Assembly (NCBI GenBank): GCA_002309655.1
Contig: DBXM01000054.1
Span: forward strand, 1-35,203
DNA: 35,203 nt
Source of the DNA: Mageeibacillus sp. UBA1212
GTDB taxonomy: Bacteria; Bacillota; Clostridia; UBA1212
Direction of reading: 5' to 3'
Shown here: positions 1 to 7,910 of the stretch, one piece after another
Layout of the letters: every line of letters begins with the position of its first letter
How positions within the stretch are numbered: position 1 is the first letter of the stretch
Translations under genes and position numbers: made by a program
Notes under the pieces: model-generated
Told to the model about the DNA's origin: nothing
What the model saw: only the letters and a program-made list of their open reading frames with translations
The model's database searches: none

Positions 1-35
1 GGGCCCCGCTGCGTTTCTCTGGCGCAAAGTTACAG

Positions 36-554
36 TTACGAATACACTTCCCTAAGCCCCGGCAGCAGCCTCACGGTAATCTCACCTGCGGCCACGTCCA
101 CTTTGAGAATCACGTCCGCAAGCGCAGGGATCATAATGTTTTTCCCCTGTTCGTCGTAAACGTCGTAGACGTCGCAGCCCGCACCCGGGATGACGTCCTC
201 AACCTTTCCGAGCAGGTTCCCGTTCTCCTCGACCACTCTGCAGCCGATAAGGTCGCCTATAAAATAAGTGTCCTTGGGAAGCTTCACCGCGTCCTTGCGC
301 TCAATCTCCAGCTCCGTTCCGCGCAGAAGGTTTGCGGCGTCCCTGTCGTCAAGCCCTTCAAGCTTCAGGATCACGAACTTGTTCGAGATCTTCACGCCGC
401 GGACTTCGACCTGTTTTCTGGCGCCGCCCGAGACAAGGAAGACCTTCTTCAGCTTTTTGAACCTGTTCGGGTCGTCCGTGTCGGGAATCACCTTCACCTC
501 GCCGTGCACGCCGTGAACGTTGACGATCGTTCCCACTTTCAGATATTCAAGCAT
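36..554 (-). CDS. rimM: Ribosome maturation factor RimM
   Basis: RimM is a chaperone-like factor for assembly of the 30S ribosomal subunit; in known species it binds S19 and helps 16S rRNA mature. The 172-aa product has the usual family length and the conserved N-terminal block (GTIVNVHGVHGEVKV, about residues 8-22) of the RimM beta-barrel, followed by a PRC-barrel-like C-terminal half containing YFIGDLIGCRV and IMIPALADVILKVD. The start is supported by a GAGGTGATC ribosome binding site just upstream on the minus strand. It is the last visible gene of the ylxM-ffh-rpsP-khpA-rimM cluster; in related genomes trmD and rplS usually follow, which here would lie beyond the left edge. Identification is firm. 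Confidence 0.96.
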   Translation of the reverse strand: MLEYLKVGTIVNVHGVHGEVKVIPDTDDPNRFKKLKKVFLVSGGARKQVEVRGVKISNKFVILKLEGLDDRDAANLLRGTELEIERKDAVKLPKDTYFIGDLIGCRVVEENGNLLGKVEDVIPGAGCDVYDVYDEQGKNIMIPALADVILKVDVAAGEITVRLLPGLREVYS

Positions 555-646
555 AAATGATCACCTCTTCGCAGCGCGGCGTCTATAACGGGCCGGTCTT
601 GCTATACTGCCGGCTTTCGCATCACCCTATGCAGGCATGCATCGTA

Positions 647-874
647 TTACTCGATGTCGATGTAGACCTGTTTGCCGAGATTCTTGGCGCCGGACCTGAT
701 AATGGTACGGATGGCCTTCGCGATGCGGCCGTCTTTTCCGATCACTTTACCCATTTCCTCGTCCGCCACGGAAAGCCTCAGGTAAATGCCCTCGTCGGTC
801 TCCTCTTCGGTGACCTTCACGGCGTCCTGATTGTCAACGAGCATTTTGGCGATCGTCTCCAAAAATTCTTTCAT
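647..874 (-). CDS. khpA: KH-domain RNA-binding protein KhpA (YlqC family)
   Basis: This is a 75-aa protein made of a single KH domain. The GxxG loop is visible as VIGKDGR at about residues 44-50, followed by the helix AKAIRTIIR. KhpA proteins bind RNA, often as a heterodimer with KhpB (Jag), and affect cell-wall synthesis and small-RNA regulation in Firmicutes; that is family knowledge and not shown here. The gene lies between rpsP and rimM, as ylqC does in Bacillus. Bacillus ylqD, normally between khpA and rimM, is absent: only 92 bp separate the two genes. An AAAGGA ribosome binding site precedes the ATG. Confidence 0.94.
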   Translation of the reverse strand: MKEFLETIAKMLVDNQDAVKVTEEETDEGIYLRLSVADEEMGKVIGKDGRIAKAIRTIIRSGAKNLGKQVYIDIE

Positions 875-1069
875 AAAAACTCAATTCCTTTCAATAAGGT
901 CAACAGTAATTGAATCCTCTGTGTGATTCTCTGTCGCCGCGTCCGCAAGTAAAACCGGCAGCCGCGGCAACATCAAAGCACGGCGCCTCCGCAGGGCATT
1001 TCAAAAGCCCTAAAGCCAAAAGCCCCGCATTTGCCGTCCTCAGTCACACACGGTCAAACCTCCAACCGT

Positions 1070-1306
1070 TCAGGCCTTCGCCTTCTCGATAATAGCTTTG
1101 ACTTTGTCAGTGGGCTGTGCGCCTTTCTTAATCCACTCCTCAGCCTTCTCGAGGTCGATCTTAACCTCGGCGGGGTCCTTCAGCGGATTGTAGGTACCGA
1201 TCTCTTCCACAAAGCGGCCGTCTCTCGCGAATCTGGACTCAGCGACAACGATCCTGTAGAAAGGAGCCTTCTTGGCACCCATTCTTCTCAGTCTGATTTT
1301 AAGCAT
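1070..1306 (-). CDS. rpsP: 30S ribosomal protein S16
   Basis: This is a 78-aa ribosomal protein S16, a structural component of the small subunit needed for 30S assembly. The N-terminus MLKIRLRRMGAKKAPFYRI and the GTYNPL motif (about residues 38-43) are diagnostic. It starts behind a near-perfect GGAGGTG ribosome binding site. A 143-bp leader separates it from ffh and a 195-bp gap separates it from khpA. Both gaps are GC-rich and could fold in the mRNA, but I recognise no known ribosomal-protein leader in them. Confidence 0.97.
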   Translation of the reverse strand: MLKIRLRRMGAKKAPFYRIVVAESRFARDGRFVEEIGTYNPLKDPAEVKIDLEKAEEWIKKGAQPTDKVKAIIEKAKA

Positions 1307-1450
1307 ATTTTCACCTCCGTATCTATACTGCGAATCTTCTGTTTATCGTACGGTTCCGGCCGGTTTTCCCGCCGTCGCGGGGCCTTCCCGGTCCGTCTGT
1401 CTGCTTATTTGAAATCATTCCGGCGATGTCTGTCGGCCGGGTGCAGCACG

Positions 1451-2800
1451 TCAGAACTTGAATCTGTTTCTCATTCCGCCGCCCATGCCCTTCATGCCGC
1501 CCGGGCCTTTGCCGTTGTTCATTTTCTTCATCATGTCGCGCATCTGCTCGAACTGGCGCATCAGCTTGTTGACGTCCTGAACGGTCGTTCCGCTGCCCGC
1601 GGCAATTCTCTTCCGGCGGCTGGCGTTCAGAATCTGCGGATTGCGGCGCTCCTTAAGCGTCATCGAGCAGATGATCGCCTCGGTTTTGACCATTCCAGAC
1701 TCGTCGATATCCTCTTCGCGAATCTGGCCGGCCACGCCCGGGACCATGCCCAGAAGCTTGCCGATGCCGCCCATTTTTTTGATCTGCCTGAGCTGCTGCA
1801 GGAAGTCGTCGAGCGTGAACGTCTGCTGGCGGATCTTCTTCTCGAGTTCGCGGGCTTCTTTTTCGTCGTACATCTGCTCCGCCTGTTCGATAAGCGAGAG
1901 CACGTCGCCCATGCCGAGAATTCTTCCTGCCATACGATCGGGGTGGAATACCTCAAACTCGTTCATTTTCTCGCCGACCGACGCGAACTTGATGGGTTTT
2001 CCGGTCATCTGGGCCACGGACAGCGCCGCGCCGCCTCTGGTATCGGAGTCGAGCTTGGACAAAATCACGCCCGTTATGTCGAGCCTCTCGTTGAAGGTTA
2101 CCGCGACGTTCGCGGCGTTCTGGCCGGTCATCGCGTCCACCACGAGAAGGATTTCCGACGGATTGACCGCCTTTTTGATCTTTTCGAGCTCCTCCATCAG
2201 GATGTCGTCGATCTCAAGACGTCCCGCGGTATCCACAATCACCACGTCGTGAAGTCCCCTCAGCGCCTTTTCCTTGGCGTCCGACGCAATCTTGACCGGA
2301 CTCGTCCCCTCGGGAGCCGCGTAAACCGGCACCTGGATCTGTCCGCCCAGCACCTGTAGCTGCTTGATAGCCGCCGGCCTGTAAATATCCGCCGCCACGA
2401 GAAGGGGATTTTTGTTCTGCTTCTTGAGCATCAGCGCGAGCTTGGCGGAAGCCGTGGTCTTGCCGGCGCCCTGAAGTCCCACCATCATGATCACGTTGGG
2501 CGGAGTTCTGCCGAGGTCGAGTTTGGCCTCTTTGCCGCCGAGAAGTTCCTTCAACTCGTCGTTGACAACCTTGACCACCTGCTGGCCCGGGTTCAGACCC
2601 TCGAGCACGGACGCGCCCACCGCCTTTTCGGAGACGTTTTTCGTGAAGTCCTTTACGACCTTGTAATTGACATCCGCCTCGAGCAGCGCGATACGCACCT
2701 CGCGCATAAGATCCTTGACGTCCTTTTCGGTGACGCGGGTCTTTCCGCGAAATTTACGCATTGTTTCCGATAGTTTTGATGCCAGATTTCCAAAAATCAT
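1451..2800 (-). CDS. ffh: Signal recognition particle protein Ffh
   Basis: Ffh is the GTPase of the bacterial signal recognition particle. It binds 4.5S/scRNA and signal sequences of nascent membrane proteins and docks with FtsY. The 449-aa protein has the N domain (about 1-95), a G domain with the P-loop GLQGAGKTT (108-116), DTAGRL and SKLDSDTRGG motifs, and a methionine-rich M domain (about 300-449) containing SGMVKTEAIICSMT and a Met/Gly-rich tail. Length and order are typical. A GGAG ribosome binding site precedes the ATG. It follows ylxM by 65 bp, the same order as in Bacillus. Confidence 0.97.
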   Translation of the reverse strand: MIFGNLASKLSETMRKFRGKTRVTEKDVKDLMREVRIALLEADVNYKVVKDFTKNVSEKAVGASVLEGLNPGQQVVKVVNDELKELLGGKEAKLDLGRTPPNVIMMVGLQGAGKTTASAKLALMLKKQNKNPLLVAADIYRPAAIKQLQVLGGQIQVPVYAAPEGTSPVKIASDAKEKALRGLHDVVIVDTAGRLEIDDILMEELEKIKKAVNPSEILLVVDAMTGQNAANVAVTFNERLDITGVILSKLDSDTRGGAALSVAQMTGKPIKFASVGEKMNEFEVFHPDRMAGRILGMGDVLSLIEQAEQMYDEKEARELEKKIRQQTFTLDDFLQQLRQIKKMGGIGKLLGMVPGVAGQIREEDIDESGMVKTEAIICSMTLKERRNPQILNASRRKRIAAGSGTTVQDVNKLMRQFEQMRDMMKKMNNGKGPGGMKGMGGGMRNRFKF

Positions 2801-2865
2801 TTCGTTTCTCCGTCAGTCCGGGCAGTCGTTCCCGGGTGTTAATCTCCGTGCCGGTGTTTCAGCTC

Positions 2866-3303
2866 TTAAAAAAGTTTCTCCAGCGAGTCCAGGTATTCGT
2901 AAACGCGCTCCGCGGCGCACATCGCGTCGTCTTCTCCGGTGTCCCGGTCCGCCAGCACCTCCGCGCTCCTGCGAAGCGCCCCGATCGTATCCTCCGCGGC
3001 CGCAAACCTTCCGCAAAGCCCGAGTTTTTCCTCAAACTCCCGAAGCTGCCCGCAGCCCTTGCGAATGCTCTGCTGCGCCGCCTGCCTGCTTATCCCGAGC
3101 TCCTGAGCGATTTCCGAAAGGGTCATATCGTCGCCGTAATACATCTCGACGGTCTGCCTCTGCCTCTCCGCCAGCAGCGGTCCGTAAAAATCCAGCAGCA
3201 GATTGATGTCGATAACATCTGTTTTTTTATCCGGTTCCGGTATTACCTTCATTGAAATCATCCCTGAGTCCGCGGTTTTCCGATCGTCCAAACGGTCCGT
3301 CAA
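2866..3303 (-). CDS. ylxM: YlxM/p13-like helix-turn-helix protein
   Basis: This small protein (145 aa from the TTG used here) carries a sigma-70 region-4-like helix-turn-helix: MTLSEIAQELGISRQAAQQSI at about residues 60-80. YlxM (p13, UPF0122) is usually the gene directly before ffh in Firmicutes and is thought to modulate the SRP pathway. The preceding segment (NLLLDFYGPLLAERQRQTVEMYY) matches the family start. The true start is uncertain: the TTG at 3303 has AGGAA close by, but in-frame ATG codons at residues 15 and 18 would give a length closer to other family members. The consensus promoter at 3364-3392 lies directly upstream. Confidence 0.88.
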   Translation of the reverse strand: MTDRLDDRKTADSGMISMKVIPEPDKKTDVIDINLLLDFYGPLLAERQRQTVEMYYGDDMTLSEIAQELGISRQAAQQSIRKGCGQLREFEEKLGLCGRFAAAEDTIGALRRSAEVLADRDTGEDDAMCAAERVYEYLDSLEKLF

Positions 3304-3363
3304 CGTTCCTGCAGGAATGCGCTTTTCCGCCGTTCCCGCAGTCTGTCAACTGAACCGGTTGAC

Positions 3364-3392
3364 ATTATACCACAACAAAAACGGGATGTCAA
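3364..3392 (-). promoter_or_regulatory. Consensus sigma-A promoter of the ylxM-ffh-rpsP operon
   Basis: Read on the minus strand, a perfect -35 box TTGACA (3387-3392) and a perfect -10 box TATAAT (3364-3369) are separated by exactly 17 bp. The promoter lies about 60 bp upstream of the TTG start of ylxM. Its -35 box is part of the 3' arm of the mfd terminator hairpin. Confidence 0.88.
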
Positions 3393-3412
3393 GCGTTTTT
3401 GTTGACATCCCG
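3374..3412 (-). terminator. Rho-independent terminator of pth-mfd
   Basis: On the minus strand, 68 bp after the mfd stop, an 11-bp perfect stem (CGGGATGTCAA pairing with TTGACATCCCG, 3402-3412 with 3382-3392) encloses a 9-nt loop and is followed by TTTTTGTT. This is a classic intrinsic terminator. It shares bases with the downstream promoter. Confidence 0.85.
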
Positions 3413-3479
3413 AAGATTTTTGCAAGAATTTAATTTCCCGTTTTTCCGCAAACAAAGGAATGCGGGAATCCCTCCGATT

Positions 3480-6400
3480 TCACTTCTCCGCGTCCCCGTT
3501 CAGCCTCTTCAGGAACAGTTCGACCTCCTTAATAAGCTTCAGGTGGTTGTAAGTGACGCTGTGCGACGACAGCGCATATTCCGCGTAGATCCGCTTCTCG
3601 CCGGCCATAATGTTGAACCGCCCGCGGTAGTTGTCCGACAGCACCTTGAAGTGGTCCTTGATCTTCCTGTCGAAAACGTGCGCCGTGTCCACCTCCAGTT
3701 CGACCTTGTCGCCCGCCTGGATGACGCTCTTGATGCCGCACGAAGCCGCCAGCGCCTTGATCCGCGACAGGTGCATCAGAATGATAATATTGTCGGGGAT
3801 CTCGCCCGGGAACCTGTCGAGCATCTCGTCCGTGAGGTCTTCTATGTCCGCGTCGGTTTCGATCGCCGCGAGCTTGCGGTAGAGCTCCATCCTGGTGTCG
3901 GGGTCGCTGACGTACTCGCCGGGAATGTACGAGCTCACCGTGAAGTCGACGGTCACCACGACCTCCTCCTTTACCGTTCCGCCCGTTGTCTCCGTAATAA
4001 GATCGTTGATCATTCTGCAGTAGAGGTCGTAGCCGATTGTCGACACGTCGCCCGACTGCCGCTCGCCGAGAAGCGTTCCCGCGCCCCTGATCTCCAGGTC
4101 GCGCATCGCCACCTTGATTCCCGAACCGAACTCCGTGAACTCCCTGATCGTCTCGAGCCGCCTGCTGGCGTCCGGGTTGAGCGTAAGGCCCTTCGGATAG
4201 GTGATGTAGGCGTAGGCGCGCACGTCCGAGCGGCCGACGCGTCCCCTGATCTGGTACAGCTGCGCGAGGCCGAGCCGGTGCCCGTTCTCGACGATGATCG
4301 TATTTGCGTTCGGAATATCGAGGCCGGATTCGATGATCGTGGAACAGAGCATGACGTCGTATTTCCGGTCGATGAAGTCGATCATTTTGCGCTCGAGTTC
4401 GCGCTCCGGCATCTGTCCGTGGGCCACGCAGATTCTCGCCTCGGGAACCAGCCGCTTCAGCACCTCGCATTTCGCGTTGATCTCTTTTACCTGGTTATAG
4501 AGGAAAAACACCTGTCCGCGGCGCGCCATTTCCCGGTAGATCGCGTTCTTCACGATCTCGTCGTTCATCTCGATGACGTACGTCTGGACCGGGTTCCTGC
4601 TCTTCGGCGGCTCGGTGATGATACTGATGTCGCGCAATTTGGAAAGCGACATGTTGAGCGTTCTCGGGATCGGGGTCGCGCTCAGGAAGAGCATGTCCGC
4701 CCGCGGGTAGCGCATCTTCAGTTTTTCCTTCTGCATCACCCCGAACCGCTGCTCCTCGTCGACAATGATGAGCCCCAGGTCCTTAAACGCGACGTTGCCC
4801 GCGACCAGCATGTGCGTGCCGATAATGATGTCGATTTTGCCCTCTTTCAGCTCTTTTTTGATGGTGTCGACCTGCTTCGGCGTCCTGAACCGGCACAGAT
4901 AGTCCACGGTCACCGGGAAGTCCCGGAACCTGTCGAACGCGGTCCTGTAGTGCTGCTGCGCGAGAACCGTCGTCGGCACGAGAATGGCGACCTGCTTGCC
5001 TCCCAGAACCGCCTTGAACGCCGCCCTGAGCGCCACTTCCGTCTTCCCGAATCCGACGTCGCCGCACAGAAGCCGCTCCATCGGCTTTTTGTCCTCCATG
5101 TCGCGCTTGATCTGTTCCGTGCACTCCAGTTGCTCCGCCGTCGGCTCGTACTCAAACCGGCGCTCGAACTCCGCCTGCCACTCCGAGTCCCGCGGGAACG
5201 CGTACCCTTCCATGGTCTGCCTTTTCGCGTACAGAACCGCCAGCTCCTCGACGTACTCGCGAAGAGAATTTCTGACCTTTTCCTTCTCCGCCTGCCAGTC
5301 GCGGCCGCCGAGGGTGCTTATGCGCGGCACCTGGTCTTCGTTCCCGATGTATTTGTGAAGCGTCCCGAGCTGCAGCGACGGCAGGTAAAGTCTTCCGCCC
5401 TCCGCGTAGCTCACCACCGCGTAGTCCTTCGAAACGCCCTCGAATTCCCGCGTCTCGATACCCATAAAAATACCGATTCCGTGGTCGTCGTGAACGACGT
5501 AGTCGCCCGGCTTTATGTCGCTTAAGATCTCGTTCGGCTCCGTGACGCTTGCCTTTTTGGCCTTCTTTTTCCGCGCCGAAGCACCGCCCGCGAAGAACGT
5601 CCCCTCGCTTGCCAGCGCAAACCCGAGCGACTCGCACTCAAAGCCCTGCATCAGCGGCTCGGAAACGAGGCAGTCCGCCTCCGGCATCTCGTCCGCCAGC
5701 TTCGAAAGCTCTTCAAGAATTCCCTTGAACTTCCCGCTTTTTTCGCACGTCAAAACAAGTTCGACGCCTTTTTCGAACCATTCCTTGAGCATCGACCCCG
5801 CCAGAATGTCGTTCCCGGCGGCGCCTCCGAGCGTTTTCATCCTTATGAAAAAGCCCTCTCTGCCCCTTGAGTATCTGACCGACGCGGCCGCTTTTCCGCC
5901 CGCCGCCTCGAATTCGTCAACGCCTTTGTTCTTGTCGTTCTTCTTTCTCGCGTCCGGATCCTCGGTGTCGTCCCCCGCCAGCACGTAGGGCTCCAGCATC
6001 ACCGCCGACGTTCTCTCGAGCATCTCAAGAACCTCGTCCGGCGACATATAAAGGGTGTAGAGCTCGTCCGGCAGGAATCCGCTCCCCTCGACCGTCGTGC
6101 ACATCTCCACGTGGGATTCGTTGACCGACTCCACCGCCGACAGCACCGCCGAAGGATCCTCCGCAAAAACGAACGCGTCCCCGAAGAACTCCTCGAGCGT
6201 ATGTTCTCTTCCGATCAGGAACGGCACAAACCTGTCCTGCCCCGGGAAATCAACTCCCGAACATATCCCCGCGATGCACCTCTCCGCATCCTCTCTGTAC
6301 TCCGCCTTCTTGCGCTCGCTCTCCGTCCGCGCCAGCTTCTTCTCCAGCGATTCGCGAATCCGCCGCTCCGTCACGTCAAGGTCCGTTTTCGCCAGCCTGA

Positions 6401-7091
6401 ACTCGCTCTCCGGCTGAATGCTGACCGACTCGACGCGCCTCACCGACCGCTGCGTCATCGGGTCGAAAACCTTTATCAAATCGACCGTGTCGCCGTAGAA
6501 CTCAATTCTGAAAGGCATCTCACCCGCGGTCGGGAATATATCGAGAATGTCGCCTCTCACCGCAAACTGCCTCTTCCCGTCCACCGTTGGCACACGAACG
6601 TAACCCATCGAAGCCAGCCTTCCGGCGGTCTCGGTGATATCGTAGTTTTCGCCTTCTTTCAGGGAAAAATCGCAATCCGTAACCGCGGACTTCGGCAGTG
6701 TGAACTGCGCCAGCGCCTGGGCCGGTACCACAAGACAGGAATAATCTCCGGCCGCAACCGCGGTCAGCGCCTCCATTCGCGCGTATTCAACGTCTCTGCT
6801 TCTCGCGAGCACGTTATAGAACATATACTCCGACGGCTCGATGACGACGCACCGCTCCCCCGTGAGAATTTCGAGGTCGTCGCACGCCCTTTTCGCCGCG
6901 AATTCGTTCGGAACTATGTAAACGAGTTTCTTCTCCGGGAAGACCGCCCGCCTCGCCGCGGCCGCAAAATACCTCGCGCCGGACCCCGAAAGGGCGTGAA
7001 CAGATATGCGCCCGCCCGCAGCCGCTTCCTGCGAGAACCTGCCCGAGCACTCCCATCTCTTTATTCTGTTCAGAAACTCTTCACGTTTCAT
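3480..7091 (-). CDS. mfd: Transcription-repair coupling factor Mfd
   Basis: Mfd recognises RNA polymerase stalled at DNA lesions, displaces it by ATP-driven translocation and recruits UvrA. The 1203-aa protein has the expected order: a UvrB-like N-terminal region, a CarD-like RNA-polymerase-interaction domain around residues 525-600 (IKPGDYVVHDDHGIGIF), an SF2 translocase with Walker A GDVGFGKTE near 677, the DEEQ box near 776 and the TRG-type motif QIRGRVGRSD, and a C-terminal TRCF domain. Length is normal for the family. An internal segment around residues 365-385 (DDTEDPDARKKNDKNKGVDE) is unusually charged and looks like a flexible insertion. It follows pth by 66 bp; the ribosome binding site is weak, so coupled expression from the pth promoter is likely. 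Confidence 0.97.
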   Translation of the reverse strand: MKREEFLNRIKRWECSGRFSQEAAAGGRISVHALSGSGARYFAAAARRAVFPEKKLVYIVPNEFAAKRACDDLEILTGERCVVIEPSEYMFYNVLARSRDVEYARMEALTAVAAGDYSCLVVPAQALAQFTLPKSAVTDCDFSLKEGENYDITETAGRLASMGYVRVPTVDGKRQFAVRGDILDIFPTAGEMPFRIEFYGDTVDLIKVFDPMTQRSVRRVESVSIQPESEFRLAKTDLDVTERRIRESLEKKLARTESERKKAEYREDAERCIAGICSGVDFPGQDRFVPFLIGREHTLEEFFGDAFVFAEDPSAVLSAVESVNESHVEMCTTVEGSGFLPDELYTLYMSPDEVLEMLERTSAVMLEPYVLAGDDTEDPDARKKNDKNKGVDEFEAAGGKAAASVRYSRGREGFFIRMKTLGGAAGNDILAGSMLKEWFEKGVELVLTCEKSGKFKGILEELSKLADEMPEADCLVSEPLMQGFECESLGFALASEGTFFAGGASARKKKAKKASVTEPNEILSDIKPGDYVVHDDHGIGIFMGIETREFEGVSKDYAVVSYAEGGRLYLPSLQLGTLHKYIGNEDQVPRISTLGGRDWQAEKEKVRNSLREYVEELAVLYAKRQTMEGYAFPRDSEWQAEFERRFEYEPTAEQLECTEQIKRDMEDKKPMERLLCGDVGFGKTEVALRAAFKAVLGGKQVAILVPTTVLAQQHYRTAFDRFRDFPVTVDYLCRFRTPKQVDTIKKELKEGKIDIIIGTHMLVAGNVAFKDLGLIIVDEEQRFGVMQKEKLKMRYPRADMLFLSATPIPRTLNMSLSKLRDISIITEPPKSRNPVQTYVIEMNDEIVKNAIYREMARRGQVFFLYNQVKEINAKCEVLKRLVPEARICVAHGQMPERELERKMIDFIDRKYDVMLCSTIIESGLDIPNANTIIVENGHRLGLAQLYQIRGRVGRSDVRAYAYITYPKGLTLNPDASRRLETIREFTEFGSGIKVAMRDLEIRGAGTLLGERQSGDVSTIGYDLYCRMINDLITETTGGTVKEEVVVTVDFTVSSYIPGEYVSDPDTRMELYRKLAAIETDADIEDLTDEMLDRFPGEIPDNIIILMHLSRIKALAASCGIKSVIQAGDKVELEVDTAHVFDRKIKDHFKVLSDNYRGRFNIMAGEKRIYAEYALSSHSVTYNHLKLIKEVELFLKRLNGDAEK

Positions 7092-7157
7092 TTTATCGAT
7101 TCAATCCGGACGGTGATTTTCCGCGCGGCGAGACCGTTACGCCCGCCGATTAAGAGT

Positions 7158-7793
7158 TCAGCCGTTCTTCACCCGTCCGTTGGTCTTGTTCATCGCCTTT
7201 TCGACGCCCTCGGTAATAATCAGATACGCCGCGTCGGCCGCTTTTTTCAGCGATCCGCCGATAATCTCCTCCTGCTCGGGAGAAAAATTGCCGAGCACGA
7301 ACTTGATCACGTCCTCGTTGGGCATCTTTTTGCCGATACCGATCCTTATGCGCGGGAAGTCCGTTCCCGGGAGGTACGAAGTCACCGACTCCATTCCGTT
7401 GTGGGAGCCCGGACTGCCGCCCGGCCTGACGCGAACCTCGCCCAGCGACACGTCGAAGTCGTCGTAGATGACAATGATGTTGGAGAGCGGCACCTTGTAG
7501 AAATCCGCCGCCGCCGAGACCGCCGTTCCGCTGTTGTTCATGTAGGTCTGGGGCTTCATGAGGATCACGCGGACCTCGTTCCCCCTGGCCTCGAGCTTCT
7601 TCTCGCCGTACTTGGACTGGAATTTCGATTTCGAGAACCCGACCCCGAGCTTCTCAGCGAGAATGTCGATCGCCCTGAAGCCGCAGTTATGCCTCGTCAT
7701 CGCGTACTCCGGTCCCGGATTCCCGAGTCCCGCCACAATGAACGTCTCAACCGTATTCTTTTTCTTGAAAAGGCATCTGCCGAAAAGTGCCAT
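7158..7793 (-). CDS. pth: Peptidyl-tRNA hydrolase
   Basis: Pth hydrolyses the ester bond between peptide and tRNA on molecules that drop off the ribosome, recycling tRNA. The 211-aa product contains GLGNPGPEY, the catalytic His in TRHNCGF (His35), the MKPQTYMNNSG segment, YDDFD and GIGKK. The GG-HNG block, usually GSAGGHNG, reads GGSPGSHNG here. The protein has about 16 extra residues (MALFGRCLFKKKNTVE) before the conserved core, but a good GGAGG site upstream of the ATG supports this start. The neighbour mfd is a frequent partner of pth in Firmicutes. Confidence 0.95.
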   Translation of the reverse strand: MALFGRCLFKKKNTVETFIVAGLGNPGPEYAMTRHNCGFRAIDILAEKLGVGFSKSKFQSKYGEKKLEARGNEVRVILMKPQTYMNNSGTAVSAAADFYKVPLSNIIVIYDDFDVSLGEVRVRPGGSPGSHNGMESVTSYLPGTDFPRIRIGIGKKMPNEDVIKFVLGNFSPEQEEIIGGSLKKAADAAYLIITEGVEKAMNKTNGRVKNG

Positions 7794-7851
7794 GAAGCCT
7801 CCGTTTAATAAAGTCTCACGCGCTCACAGTAATACACCCGTGCGGCGGTAA

Positions 7852-7880
7852 ATTGTACCCCCGCGCGCCTCCGATGTCAA
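7852..7880 (-). promoter_or_regulatory. Sigma-A promoter of pth-mfd
   Basis: On the minus strand TTGACA (7875-7880) and TACAAT (7852-7857) are separated by 17 bp, about 60 bp upstream of the pth ATG. Confidence 0.8.
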
Positions 7881-7910
7881 GCCTTCCGGCTCTTATTAAA
7901 ACTCACGCCG

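Noticed and set aside
875..1069. Gap between rpsP and khpA considered as a structured leader or small gene
   Set aside because: GC-rich with some short pairing potential, but no terminator, promoter, recognised leader or credible coding frame.
1031..2359. Long plus-strand open frame opposite rpsP and ffh
   Set aside because: Antisense to two certain genes, low-complexity His/Arg/Leu composition and no recognisable domain.
3399..5525. Long open frame on the plus strand (about 700 codons)
   Set aside because: It lies wholly antisense to mfd, whose motifs are unambiguous; the product is Arg/His/Leu/Val-rich, typical of a shadow frame in GC-rich DNA.
7881..7910. Short hairpin AGCC-GGAA-GGCT after the ADP-ribosylglycohydrolase-like gene as a terminator
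   Set aside because: Only a 4-bp stem and no T-tract.
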